From Streptomyces himalayensis subsp. himalayensis (GTDB lineage: Bacteria; Actinomycetota; Actinomycetes; Streptomycetales; Streptomycetaceae): a stretch of DNA of 43,094 bases. Made by a program: the position numbers and the translations under genes. This document shows positions 32,660 to 40,595 of the stretch, one piece after another. Positions within the stretch are counted from its first letter, which is position 1. Every line of letters starts with the position of its first letter. The notes under the pieces are model-generated. The model did not search any database, was not told the DNA's origin, and saw only the letters and a program-made list of their open reading frames with translations. Where the stretch lies: NCBI RefSeq assembly GCF_013778455.1, contig NZ_JACEHE010000049.1, positions 1 through 43,094 on the forward strand, given 5' to 3'.

Positions 32660-34990
32660 TCAGGAACGCGGGCGCGTCTTGTCGGGGTCGTAGAACGGGA
32701 AGCGCACGACCTGCGCGGGGATGCGCTTGCGATGGCCGTCGAGCTTGCCGATCTCGACGTACGTGCCGGGATCCGCGTACTGGACGGCGATCCGGCACAG
32801 CGCGATGTTCCTGCGCAGCAGCGGCGAGAGCGTCGCGCTCGTCACCACGCCGACCTGGGAGCGTCCGACGTGGACGCAGTCGCCGTGCCGGGCGGGCTCG
32901 TTGCCCTCCAGCTCCAGGCCGACGAGGGTCCGCTGCGGACTGGCCTTGCGGGCGAGCAGCGCCTCCCGGCCGACGAACTCGTCCTCCTTCGTATTCAGCG
33001 GCACGGTGAAGCCGATGCCCGCCTCGAAGGGGTCGGTCTGGTCGGAGAAGTCGTATCCGGCGAAGACCAGTCCGGCTTCGATGCGGAGCATGTCGAGCGC
33101 GGCCAGGCCCAGGGGCGTCAGGCCGTATGGCCTGCCGGCCTCCCACACCGCGTCCCACAGCGCCGTCGCGTGCTGCGGATGGACCCATATCTCGTAGCCG
33201 AGTTCGCCGGAGTAGCCCGTACGGGAGACCAGCAGCGGGATGCCCTGATGGTCGCCGAGGCGGCCGACGGCGAAGCGGAACCAGCCGAGGCCGGTGAAGG
33301 CGGGCTGGGTCGGCGGGGTCCAGATGATCTCGGCGAGCAGGTCGCGGCTGGCGGGGCCCTGGACCGCGATGTTGTGCAGCTGGTCTGTCGACGGCTTGAC
33401 CCAGACGCGGTCGAGGCCGAGCCGCTCGGCCTGCTCGCGCAGCCAGATGCCGTCGTAGTCGTCACCGCCGACAAAGCGGAAGTTGGTGTCGCCGAGCCGG
33501 AAGACGGTGCCGTCGTCGATCACGCCGCCAGTCTCGTTGCACAGGGCCGTGTACACGACCTGGCCGTGCGACAGCTTGCGGATGTTGCGGGTGAGGGTGG
33601 CCTGGAGGAGGGCTTCCGCGTCGGGCCCGAGCACCTCGAACTTGCGCAGCGGGGACAGATCCATGACGGCCGCGCGCTCGCGGCAGGCCCAGTACTCCTC
33701 CTGCGGACCGTGGTTGTCGTAGCTGTCCGGCAGCCAGTAGCCGCGGTACTCGGTGAACTGCCGCGTCAGCTTCTCGGTCCTGGGCGCGAACGCGGTCGGC
33801 CTGGTCAGTGTCGGCTCGGCGTCCGGGGTGACCCGATGGGCCATGGCCATGGAGAAGGTCCTCCTCGCGTCGTACACGCGGATGTGGATGTCCGTGGGCT
33901 CCCAGGCGTTGGACGGGTCGATGTCGTCGGGACACGCGGAGGAGGCGCAGACGAGATCCGTCATGGCCCGCATCAGGACGTAATCGCCGGGCCGCGACCA
34001 TGGTTCGTCGAATACGAGCACCTGCGCATCGTCGAACGCCGTGTTGTAGAAGAGGTTCAGCGCGGGCCAGCCGGTCCGGGCGGCGATTCCGTAACCGGCG
34101 AGCTCCGCATTGAAGTTGTCCGTGCAGTTGGCATGGCCGGGATAGCCCATGTCCTCGTAGTACTTGGCGTTGCAGGCGAGCCCGAACGTGTCGTGCCGGC
34201 CGACCGTGTCGCGGACGATCTCCACGAGCGGCCGGGCGTCCTCGTCGTAGAACTTGCCGTGCAGTCCGGGCTGCGGATAGGCGCGGCCCGTGAAGTGCCG
34301 GGTCGTGGTCGCGTCGAGACCGCGCTCGAGACCGTTCTGCAACCGCCTGGCGTCGAAGGCCAGATAGTCGGAGCACTGCCCGCCCTCGACGTCGATGACC
34401 TGGATGTACTGGCCCTTCTTGACCTCATAGCCGCGGGCGGTGGCCGCGTCTATCCGCAGATCGAGCACGGGCTCGGCCAGCGGCTCCGGCAGCCGGGGCT
34501 CGTGGGCGACCCGAGGAGCGGCACGGCGTATCTCGATGAGCAGATCGGACGGCGGGTTGGCGGCCTCGTCGTCCACAGCCATGGGTACGGCGGGGGCGGC
34601 GACCAGGACGACGGCCTCGCAGACGGCGGTGAACGACTCCCGGGCACCGGCGGGCGACCAGCCGCCGAACAGCCTTACCGCCATGGCCCGTTCCGGATCG
34701 ATGCCGTACTCGGCCGGGACGGCGGACACGTTCGGCGCCGCGGACCCGCGCAGCACCGTGGCCGGCGCATCGAGGGTGATCCCGAGCGCGGAGCCGGTGG
34801 GGCCCTCGCGGTCGAGAACGGTCAACTCGGCGGGCTGCCTGCCGTGCCGGTCGACCACATCGATCCGGTCACCGGGTCGCAGCCGTACGCCGGTGACGCC
34901 GCCGGGTCGGACCCCGTAGGTCTCAAGGCCCGGCTCCCGTGGGGTGAGGCCTGGCAGAAGCAGTCGGGACGAAGACGGTGACAGTGCCAT
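32660..34990 (-). CDS. tdm: Trimethylamine-N-oxide demethylase (DUF1989-GcvT fusion)
   Basis: 776 aa. The N-terminal half contains a duplicated DUF1989 region; its second copy includes GGQCSDYLAFDARRLQNG and candidate metal-binding cysteines Cys273 (GLACNAKYY), Cys348 and Cys353 (VCASSACPDD). From about residue 405 there is a GcvT/aminomethyltransferase-like tetrahydrofolate-binding domain (GPQEEYWACRERAAVMDLS, GRSQVGVVTSATLSP). This architecture is that of TMAO demethylase, which converts TMAO to dimethylamine and formaldehyde; the folate domain can capture the formaldehyde. The alternative, dimethylglycine- or sarcosine-type enzymes, lacks the DUF1989 half. It is the first gene of the operon, with GGAAGG before the ATG and a regulatory region upstream. 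Confidence 0.89.
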   Translation of the reverse strand: MALSPSSSRLLLPGLTPREPGLETYGVRPGGVTGVRLRPGDRIDVVDRHGRQPAELTVLDREGPTGSALGITLDAPATVLRGSAAPNVSAVPAEYGIDPERAMAVRLFGGWSPAGARESFTAVCEAVVLVAAPAVPMAVDDEAANPPSDLLIEIRRAAPRVAHEPRLPEPLAEPVLDLRIDAATARGYEVKKGQYIQVIDVEGGQCSDYLAFDARRLQNGLERGLDATTTRHFTGRAYPQPGLHGKFYDEDARPLVEIVRDTVGRHDTFGLACNAKYYEDMGYPGHANCTDNFNAELAGYGIAARTGWPALNLFYNTAFDDAQVLVFDEPWSRPGDYVLMRAMTDLVCASSACPDDIDPSNAWEPTDIHIRVYDARRTFSMAMAHRVTPDAEPTLTRPTAFAPRTEKLTRQFTEYRGYWLPDSYDNHGPQEEYWACRERAAVMDLSPLRKFEVLGPDAEALLQATLTRNIRKLSHGQVVYTALCNETGGVIDDGTVFRLGDTNFRFVGGDDYDGIWLREQAERLGLDRVWVKPSTDQLHNIAVQGPASRDLLAEIIWTPPTQPAFTGLGWFRFAVGRLGDHQGIPLLVSRTGYSGELGYEIWVHPQHATALWDAVWEAGRPYGLTPLGLAALDMLRIEAGLVFAGYDFSDQTDPFEAGIGFTVPLNTKEDEFVGREALLARKASPQRTLVGLELEGNEPARHGDCVHVGRSQVGVVTSATLSPLLRRNIALCRIAVQYADPGTYVEIGKLDGHRKRIPAQVVRFPFYDPDKTRPRS

Positions 34991-35010
34991 ACGGACCCAC
35001 CTTCCGATGT

Positions 35011-35029
35011 CCTACGGTGAAATACCGTA
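35011..35029. promoter_or_regulatory. Palindromic operator-like site before tdm
   Basis: TACGGT-gaaat-ACCGTA (35013-35029) is a perfect 6-bp inverted repeat with a 5-bp spacer, 22 bp upstream of the tdm start. The 19-bp frame CCTACGGTGAAATACCGTA matches the sequence before the cupin gene. It is a likely repressor or activator site for the amine operon. Confidence 0.6.
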
Positions 35030-35050
35030 TCGCCACAGGAAACAGCGGTG

Positions 35051-35076
35051 GTTAATGAGCCGTTAAGGCCTGTTAC
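35051..35076 (-). promoter_or_regulatory. GlnR-like tandem TTAAC/GTAAC repeats
   Basis: On the minus strand GTAAC (35076-35072), TTAAC (35066-35062) and TTAAC (35055-35051) recur at 10- and 11-bp spacing, one helical turn each. The second pair has the six-base spacing of Streptomyces GlnR boxes (GTnAC-n6-GaAAC). Nitrogen control of the amine operon is therefore plausible. The rest of the gap to amt holds no gene. Confidence 0.42.
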
Positions 35077-35200
35077 AACGAGCAATGGCCTCAACACGCC
35101 ACACAGCCCGGCCCGTTGATGCACGGAGCCGGGCCGCGTGGCCTGATGGGCCGGGGCAGGTGATGCGTCGGAGTGAGGTTGCGTGCCGGGCGCGCCGGTC

Positions 35201-36550
35201 TCAGCCCTTGCCGCGCTCGGCCGCGGCCGACGCGAGCGCCTCCGCGGACTCGACGACCTCGCGGCTGCGCTCGGCCAGCTTGGGCGCGGGCCCGTACATC
35301 GCACCCTCCAGGTCCCAGGCCACCTCACCGTGGACCGTCACGTCGACGCCGTTCTCCTCGGCTTCCGCCTCCAGCCGCATGCCCATCGTCTTGTCGATGG
35401 CCTTCACCAGTAGCCAGGTGACGACGAAGGAGTACGCGAGGACCGCGAGCGCCGCCACGGTCTGGACGCCGAGCAGACGGAAGCCGCCGCCGTAGAAGAG
35501 GCCGGTGGCCGCGCTCGGTGCATCGGGCGTCGCGAACAGTCCCACCATCAGGGTTCCGGCGACGCCGCCGACCAGGTGGACGCCGACGACGTCGAGTGAA
35601 TCGTCGTATCCCAGCTTGTACTTGAGCCGGATGGCGAGCGGGCAGAGGGCGCCGGCGATCGCGCCGACGGCGAGCGCACCCATGGGGGACACGGCGCCGC
35701 AGGCGGGGGTGATCGCGACGAGGCCGGCGATGAGGCCCGATGCCGCACCCAGCGCGGTGGCGTGCTTGTCCATGATCCGCTCGACGAGCAGCCAGACCAG
35801 CATGGCCGCGAAGGCGGCGTTCATGGTCGTGAGGACGACGACCGATGCGCTGTTGCCCGAGGCAAGGGCCGAGCCGCCGTTGAAGCCGAACCAGCCGAAG
35901 AAGAGGATGCCGCCACCCAGAACGGTGAACGGAATGCTGTTCGGGCGCGGCTGCCGGGGCCAGCCGCGCCGGGCGCCGAGTGCCAGTACGGCGGCGAGGC
36001 CCGCGGCACCGGAATTGATGTGCACGGCGGTTCCGCCCGCGAAGTCGACGGCCGCGAGCCGGTTGAGGATCCATCCACCCGTGAGCGAACCGTCCTCGGC
36101 GCTCAGCGAGAACACCCAGTGCCCGATGGGCAGATAGACGAGGCTGACCCACAGGGCGGAGAAGACGATCCAGGCGCCGAAGCGCACCCGGTCGACGAGT
36201 GCCCCGGCGATGATCCCCACCGTGAGCGCCGCGAACAGCGCCTGGAACGCGGCGAACAGGGCCGGGGGAATGGCTGCTTCCTTGTCCCCCTTGAGTACGT
36301 CCGTGAGGCCGGCGTGTTCGGTGATGTCACCGAGGAGGCCGAGGCCGCCGTAGGAGTCACCGAAGACCGCGGAGTAGCCGTACAGGGTCCAGACGACGGC
36401 TCCGGCGGCAACGGCGCCGAACACCATCATGATCATGTTGAGCATGCTCCTGGAGCCCACCATGCCGCCGTAGAAGAGCGCGAGGCCGGGCACCATGAGA
36501 CTCACCGCCGTGAAGGAGGCGAGAATCCATGCGGTACTTGCTGCGTCCAT
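35201..36550 (-). CDS. amt: Ammonium transporter (Amt/MEP/Rh)
   Basis: 449 aa with 11 membrane segments. Amt marks are ALFYGGMVGSRSMLNMIMM, PIGHWVFS, DFAGGTAVHINSGAAGLAA, GWFGFNGGSALA and DVVGVHLVGGVAGTLMVG, including the twin-His pore region. A cytoplasmic tail of about 60 residues ends with an Ala/Glu-rich helix. GGAGG precedes the ATG at 36550. It is not next to glnK/glnD, so it is a second Amt. Its place at the head of the amine operon suggests uptake of ammonium or methylammonium, as no other amine transporter is found in the cluster. Confidence 0.9.
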   Translation of the reverse strand: MDAASTAWILASFTAVSLMVPGLALFYGGMVGSRSMLNMIMMVFGAVAAGAVVWTLYGYSAVFGDSYGGLGLLGDITEHAGLTDVLKGDKEAAIPPALFAAFQALFAALTVGIIAGALVDRVRFGAWIVFSALWVSLVYLPIGHWVFSLSAEDGSLTGGWILNRLAAVDFAGGTAVHINSGAAGLAAVLALGARRGWPRQPRPNSIPFTVLGGGILFFGWFGFNGGSALASGNSASVVVLTTMNAAFAAMLVWLLVERIMDKHATALGAASGLIAGLVAITPACGAVSPMGALAVGAIAGALCPLAIRLKYKLGYDDSLDVVGVHLVGGVAGTLMVGLFATPDAPSAATGLFYGGGFRLLGVQTVAALAVLAYSFVVTWLLVKAIDKTMGMRLEAEAEENGVDVTVHGEVAWDLEGAMYGPAPKLAERSREVVESAEALASAAAERGKG

Positions 36551-36731
36551 GCTGTCGTCCTCCAGATCGTGCGACGGCCGGTGCCGCCTGCCGTCCTGTC
36601 TCCTGAAGAGAACCAATGTTGAGAGACAGTGGACGATCGGTGTTACGGGACGCGGTGCACTGGATAAAGAACGTGTTGCCCGAGGTCGCTCGGCCCGCAA
36701 AGGACAACTACCGACGTGCTCTGACGCTATG

Positions 36732-37418
36732 TCAGGGCTCGATGTCCCCGTAAGCCACCACGGACAGGAAGCGGATCGGCAGTTTCACCAGCTCCTGCGG
36801 GCCGTGCACACCCTCGCCGTCCAGTTGGAGGGCGTCGCCGGGCTCCATCCGGTAACTGGCGTCACTGTGCCCGTACACCATCTCGCCCTCGAGCATGAAG
36901 ATGAGTTCGGTGCCGGGGTGCTGGAAGAGCGGGAACACCTCACTCTGCTCGGTCAGCGTGACGAGGTGGGCCTCCATCCGCTTGTGCGGTCCGCGCAGGG
37001 CGCCGAGGAGCGTGTAGTCGTGGCCGACCCTGGTCCCGCGCTGCACGATGCGGGCCCCCGACCCCGCCGGGGTGAACACCGCCTCCCGCTTGGCGTCGGC
37101 GCCCCGGAACAGGGCCGTGACCGGCACATCCAGGGCGGCGGCGAGCCGGGCCAGCGTGGTGAGGCTGCAGGAGGTCTGGGCGTTCTCGATCTTGGACAGC
37201 ATCGCCTTGGAGATCCCGGCGCGCGTCGCCATGTCACCCACGGTCAGCCCGATGGCCTGGCGATACCGGCGCACCTGCACCGCGATCGCCCGCTCCAGGG
37301 CACCCTCGACGGGCGCGGGCTGATCGATCTCCCGCGCGGCCGGACCATGCTCGGCCCACTCCCCCGCCTCGGGATTCTCCTGGTGCTCCCGCGCCTCGCT
37401 CATCGCCTCCCCGTCCAT
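36732..37418 (-). CDS. XRE-type regulator with C-terminal cupin
   Basis: 228 aa. The helix-turn-helix lies at about residues 50-110: RRYRQAIGLTVGDMATRAG, then SKAMLSKIENAQ, then LARLAAALDVPVTALF. The C-terminal cupin (FQHPGTELIFMLEGEMVYG, MEPGDALQLDGEGVHGP) would bind a small ligand. ATG 37418 lies 6 bp after TATGCT, a -10-like box, so it may be a leaderless transcript; a second ATG at 37403 has GGGGAGG only 2 bp away. It is divergent from nothing but upstream of amt and the amine operon on the same strand. This makes it the best local candidate for their regulator. Confidence 0.84.
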   Translation of the reverse strand: MDGEAMSEAREHQENPEAGEWAEHGPAAREIDQPAPVEGALERAIAVQVRRYRQAIGLTVGDMATRAGISKAMLSKIENAQTSCSLTTLARLAAALDVPVTALFRGADAKREAVFTPAGSGARIVQRGTRVGHDYTLLGALRGPHKRMEAHLVTLTEQSEVFPLFQHPGTELIFMLEGEMVYGHSDASYRMEPGDALQLDGEGVHGPQELVKLPIRFLSVVAYGDIEP

Positions 37419-37508
37419 TCGTGCAGCATAACGACCGGGTCGGCGCTGTGGCGCGCCCTCGGTCGTCATCACAGCGGTCGACACAAGCACGTCAGACCAC
37501 AGAGGGGC

Positions 37509-37688
37509 TCATCGGTGGCTCAGCACGTTGATCAGCACGTTGATCATCCTGCCATTGGGGTCACGGACGAAGAACCGGCGCACTCCCCACTCCTCATCCT
37601 GCGAGGGGTGCTGTCGGGCATGGCCCGGCGGATGGACATAGGGGACTCCTGCTGACGTATCTCCAACGACCGTCACTGGGATGGTCAT
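37509..37688 (-). pseudogene. Remnant of a VOC/glyoxalase-fold protein
   Basis: Only the C-terminal motif of a VOC-family protein survives: EEWGVRRFFVRDPNGR followed by INVL, normally the end of a 120-140-aa protein. The frame upstream (to ATG 37688) encodes unrelated-looking sequence. A 12-bp tandem duplication inside it gives INVLINVL. The stretch is not expected to make a working enzyme. Confidence 0.68.
37521..37544 (+). repeat. 12-bp perfect tandem duplication in the VOC remnant
   Basis: CAGCACGTTGAT occurs at 37521-37532 and again at 37533-37544. Confidence 0.9.
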
Positions 37689-37701
37689 AGAGTGATGCAC
37701 C

Positions 37702-38826
37702 ATGCGAAGCCTGGCCCGTCTGCCGAAGGCCCATCTCCATCTCCATCTCGAAGGCGCGATGCGCCCAGCCACGCTCGCGGAACTAGCGGGCGAGCGTGGC
37801 GAACAGCCGCCGGACTCAGGCGGCTTCAAGTCGTTCGAGGACTTCATGCCCTTGTATCGCGTCGCTGCGCGGCTGGTGCGCGAAGGCCCGCGGGAGAACC
37901 TTCTGCGGCTGGTGCGCGAAGTGGTCGAGGACGCCGCCGCAGACGGAGCGGTATGGATCGAACCCCATGTGAACCCCCTGACCTACGAGGACGACCCGGA
38001 CGCCGCGCTGGAACTGCTGGACGCGGTGATCGACGAGGGCCGCCGTACCGCCGCCCGGCTGGGCATCGGCTTCGGCGTCCTGGTGTTCGCCCGGCGTAAC
38101 GCGGATCCTTCGGAGGCCGTCGAGACCGCCCGCCTCGCGGCCCGGCGGGCAGACAACGGGGTGGTCTCCTTCGGGCTGGCCGGAGACGAGGCCCACTATG
38201 CCCCTGAGCCGTTCGCCGAGGCTTTCGCCATCGCCCGTGATGCCGGGCTGATTTCCGCCCCGCACGCAGGGGAACTCGCAGGTCCGGCCAGCGTGCGCGC
38301 CGCACTTGACGTGCTCGACGCGCGACGGATCGCCCACGGCGTACGGGCGGTTGGGGAACTCGCAGGTCCGGCCAGCGTGCGCGCCGCACTTGACGTGCTC
38401 GACGCGCGACGGATCGCCCACGGCGTACGGGCGGTTGAGGACCCGGCTCTCGTCGCCCGCCTGGCTGCGGAAAGCGTAGTCCTCGACGTCTGCCCCACCT
38501 CCAACGTCGCCCTCGGCGTCGTGGAATCCCTGTCCGTCCACCCCCTCCCGCTTCTGCTGCAGGCCGGCGTCCGGTGCACCCTCAACGCCGACGACCCCCT
38601 CCTGTTCGGCCCGGGCCTGCTGGAGGAGTACGAGACAGCCCGCGCGACCTTCGCCCTCACCGACCCCCAAATCGCCGCGATAGCCCGCACCTCGGTCGAA
38701 TCCTCTGGCGCCCCGCGCGCACTGGTGGAGGATGCGGTCAGGCTCATCGGCGACTGGCTGGACATCCCTGACCAAGCAACGGCACCCCCCATCCAAGGGC
38801 GTGGCGACTGCCGCACCCGTGGCTAG
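37702..38826 (+). CDS. add: Adenosine deaminase with internal 28-aa duplication
   Basis: 374 aa of the adenosine deaminase (TIM-barrel) family, which hydrolyses adenosine or adenine to inosine or hypoxanthine. Catalytic marks are HLHLEGAM (metal His pair at 13 and 15), His188-Ala-Gly-Glu191, RIAHG, VCPTSN and LNADDP. The segment GELAGPASVRAALDVLDARR plus IAHGVRAV (residues 190-217) is repeated exactly at 218-245, so RIAHG is present twice (His212 and His240). An extra unit here would shift the barrel, and activity is uncertain. ATG 37702 follows a TAGAGT -10-like box by 8 bp and lacks a clear ribosome-binding site, so it may be leaderless. It is convergent with the GTP cyclohydrolase gene. 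Confidence 0.87.
   Translation: MRSLARLPKAHLHLHLEGAMRPATLAELAGERGEQPPDSGGFKSFEDFMPLYRVAARLVREGPRENLLRLVREVVEDAAADGAVWIEPHVNPLTYEDDPDAALELLDAVIDEGRRTAARLGIGFGVLVFARRNADPSEAVETARLAARRADNGVVSFGLAGDEAHYAPEPFAEAFAIARDAGLISAPHAGELAGPASVRAALDVLDARRIAHGVRAVGELAGPASVRAALDVLDARRIAHGVRAVEDPALVARLAAESVVLDVCPTSNVALGVVESLSVHPLPLLLQAGVRCTLNADDPLLFGPGLLEEYETARATFALTDPQIAAIARTSVESSGAPRALVEDAVRLIGDWLDIPDQATAPPIQGRGDCRTRG
38269..38436 (+). repeat. 84-bp perfect tandem duplication in the adenosine deaminase gene
   Basis: Copies 38269-38352 and 38353-38436 are identical over all 84 bases, starting GGGGAACTCGCAGGTCC. The length is a multiple of three and the frame is kept. Perfect identity implies a recent event or an assembly artefact. 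Confidence 0.95.
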
Positions 38827-38863
38827 CCCTCGGGAACAGGCGGCCGAGATGGTGGACAGCCTT

Positions 38864-39709
38864 TTACGACCAGTCGGCCGCGCCATGCAGATCCATGGCG
38901 AGCTCGGGGTCTCGGTCAGGACCGCGATCCAGGTGCGGCAGGTGATGGTCGAGGCGTTCGCGCTTGGTCCGCAGGTACGTGATGTTCTCCGGGCGCGGCG
39001 GTGTCAGCAGGGGGACCTGTTCGGTGACCTTGATCCCGTGCCGCATGAGCGCCTCGCTCTTGCGCGGGTTGTTCGACAGCAGCCGCACCGATCGCACACC
39101 CAGGTCGTGCAGGATGTCCGCCGCGACCTCGTAGTCGCGGGCGTCGGCCGGGAAGCCCAGGGCGAGATTCGCCTCGACCGTGTCGAGCCCCTCCTGTTGG
39201 AGCTTCATCGCCCGGAGTTTGCCCAGCAGACCTATTCCGCGCCCTTCGTGACCGCGGAGGTAGAGCAGAACGCCGCGTCCTTCGCTCGCGATGGCGTGCA
39301 GTGCCGCGGACAGTTGCTCTCCGCACTCGCAGTGCTTGGAGCCGAAAGCGTCACCGGTCAGACACTCCGAATGGACGCGGGTGAGCATTCCGTCACCGCC
39401 GACGCCGTCACAGGGGCCACCTTGAACGAGTTCGCCCCCACCGATGTCGCCCCCACCGATGTCGCCCCCACCGATGTCGCCATCACCGATGTCGCCGTCA
39501 CCAATGCCGCCATCACCGATGTCACTGTGACCGATGTCGCCTTCTGTCACGCCGTAGATCAGCGCCATTTGTTCGTCACCGCGATTGCGGTCCAGGTAGC
39601 CGACGGCGAGAAAATCGCCGTACACCGTGGACAGTTGGACATTCACCACTCGTTCGACACCTGACGGGCGGGCCTGGCCGCCGTCGAACGTCCAGTCACT
39701 TTCTGCCAT
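38864..39709 (-). CDS. GTP cyclohydrolase II homologue with Tyr-to-Met active-site change
   Basis: 281 aa. The GTP cyclohydrolase II core is intact: RVHSECLTGDAFGSKHCECG with zinc ligands Cys116, Cys127 and Cys129, LYLRGHEGRGIGL, VEANLALGFPADARDY and RLLSNNPRK. The residue corresponding to Tyr105 of E. coli RibA is Met168 here (KLRAMKLQQEG; E. coli has IRAYALQ). A Streptomyces coelicolor paralogue with Met at this site is reported to stop at the formylated intermediate FAPy. An in-frame 15-bp repeat adds an Asp-Ile-Gly-rich loop (residues 58-92). It is divergent from the creatininase and reductase genes, which would act next. A plain ribA function is the alternative. Confidence 0.87.
   Translation of the reverse strand: MAESDWTFDGGQARPSGVERVVNVQLSTVYGDFLAVGYLDRNRGDEQMALIYGVTEGDIGHSDIGDGGIGDGDIGDGDIGGGDIGGGDIGGGELVQGGPCDGVGGDGMLTRVHSECLTGDAFGSKHCECGEQLSAALHAIASEGRGVLLYLRGHEGRGIGLLGKLRAMKLQQEGLDTVEANLALGFPADARDYEVAADILHDLGVRSVRLLSNNPRKSEALMRHGIKVTEQVPLLTPPRPENITYLRTKRERLDHHLPHLDRGPDRDPELAMDLHGAADWS
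39434..39538 (-). repeat. Seven 15-bp repeats in the GTP cyclohydrolase gene
   Basis: Units of the type GATGTCGCCCCCACC (plus strand) encode DIGHS, DIGDG, GIGDG, DIGDG and then DIGGG three times. They lie in the loop before the zinc motif, where E. coli RibA has only a few residues. Confidence 0.88.
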
Positions 39710-39830
39710 GGACCGACCCTAGCTGGTATGTGACCGCGGTGTGCGCGAAAATGACGAACAAGTATCAACGGACTGCCCAAAGCCGCCGGGTTCGAAAGGC
39801 GCGGAGGCGGAGGAGTCGGAGAGGAAAGAC

Positions 39831-40595
39831 ATGAGCGGTGCGGAAACGCAAGCGACTGCCTACGGCGTCCTGCCGTTGAACACGACAGAGGACGTGAAGG
39901 CACAACAGGCCGATGTCGCCGTCCTGCCCATCGGCAGCTTCGAGCAACACGGCGCTTTTCTCCCCCTGGTGACCGACACGGTCGTCGCCTGCACCATCGC
40001 CCGGGAGATCGCCGCAGCTCATCCCGTACTTCTCCTCCCGCCGCTGACGATCTCCTGCTCGCACGAGCACGCCGCCTGGCCGGGCACGGTCAGCATTTCC
40101 GCGGTCACCCTGTACGCCGTCGTACGGGACATCGCCGAATCGCTCCGCAGGTCCGGCATCTCGGCCCTCATTCTGGTGAACGGCCACGGCGGAAATTACG
40201 TACTCCGCAACGTGGTTCAGGAATCCGAAGGGACTGGTACGCGCATGGCGCTATTTCCGGGGGCGGCGGACTGGGACGCTGCCCGCGCAAGGGCCGGAGT
40301 ACAGACCTCCTCACACAGCGATATGCATGCGGGCGAGGTGGAGACCTCCATCCTGCTGCACGCCCATCCGGAACTGGTCCGCCCCGGATATGAATCCGCC
40401 GATTTCCTTGCCGATGAGCGTCGGCATCTCCTCACTCTCGGTATGCCGGCTTATACGGAGTCCGGTGTCATCGGCAGTCCATCATTGGCGTCCGCCGTGA
40501 AGGGTAAGGAACTGCTCGCCGGACTGGTCGATTCGTTCGCTGAGTACGTCTCTGTCGTTGCCCCTAACACACCGAATGCGAGGGGGACCCGATGA
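39831..40595 (+). CDS. Creatininase-family protein, probable FAPy deformylase
   Basis: 254 aa. Metal motifs of the creatininase/ArfB family are present: GSFEQHGAFLPLVTDT, SCSHEHAAWPGTVSI, LVNGHGGNYV and SDMHAGEVETS. Members remove the formyl group from FAPy in archaeal riboflavin and F420 synthesis (ArfB) or cleave creatinine. GAGGAAAG precedes the ATG. It lies next to a divergent GTP cyclohydrolase II homologue and overlaps a RibD-type reductase gene (ATGA), so deformylation of FAPy is the best prediction. Creatininase proper is less likely in this context. Confidence 0.84.
   Translation: MSGAETQATAYGVLPLNTTEDVKAQQADVAVLPIGSFEQHGAFLPLVTDTVVACTIAREIAAAHPVLLLPPLTISCSHEHAAWPGTVSISAVTLYAVVRDIAESLRRSGISALILVNGHGGNYVLRNVVQESEGTGTRMALFPGAADWDAARARAGVQTSSHSDMHAGEVETSILLHAHPELVRPGYESADFLADERRHLLTLGMPAYTESGVIGSPSLASAVKGKELLAGLVDSFAEYVSVVAPNTPNARGTR

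Noticed and set aside
36551..36731. GlnR site in front of amt
   Set aside because: Only a single GTAAC half-site (36642-36646, minus strand) is visible, with no second box at the right spacing.
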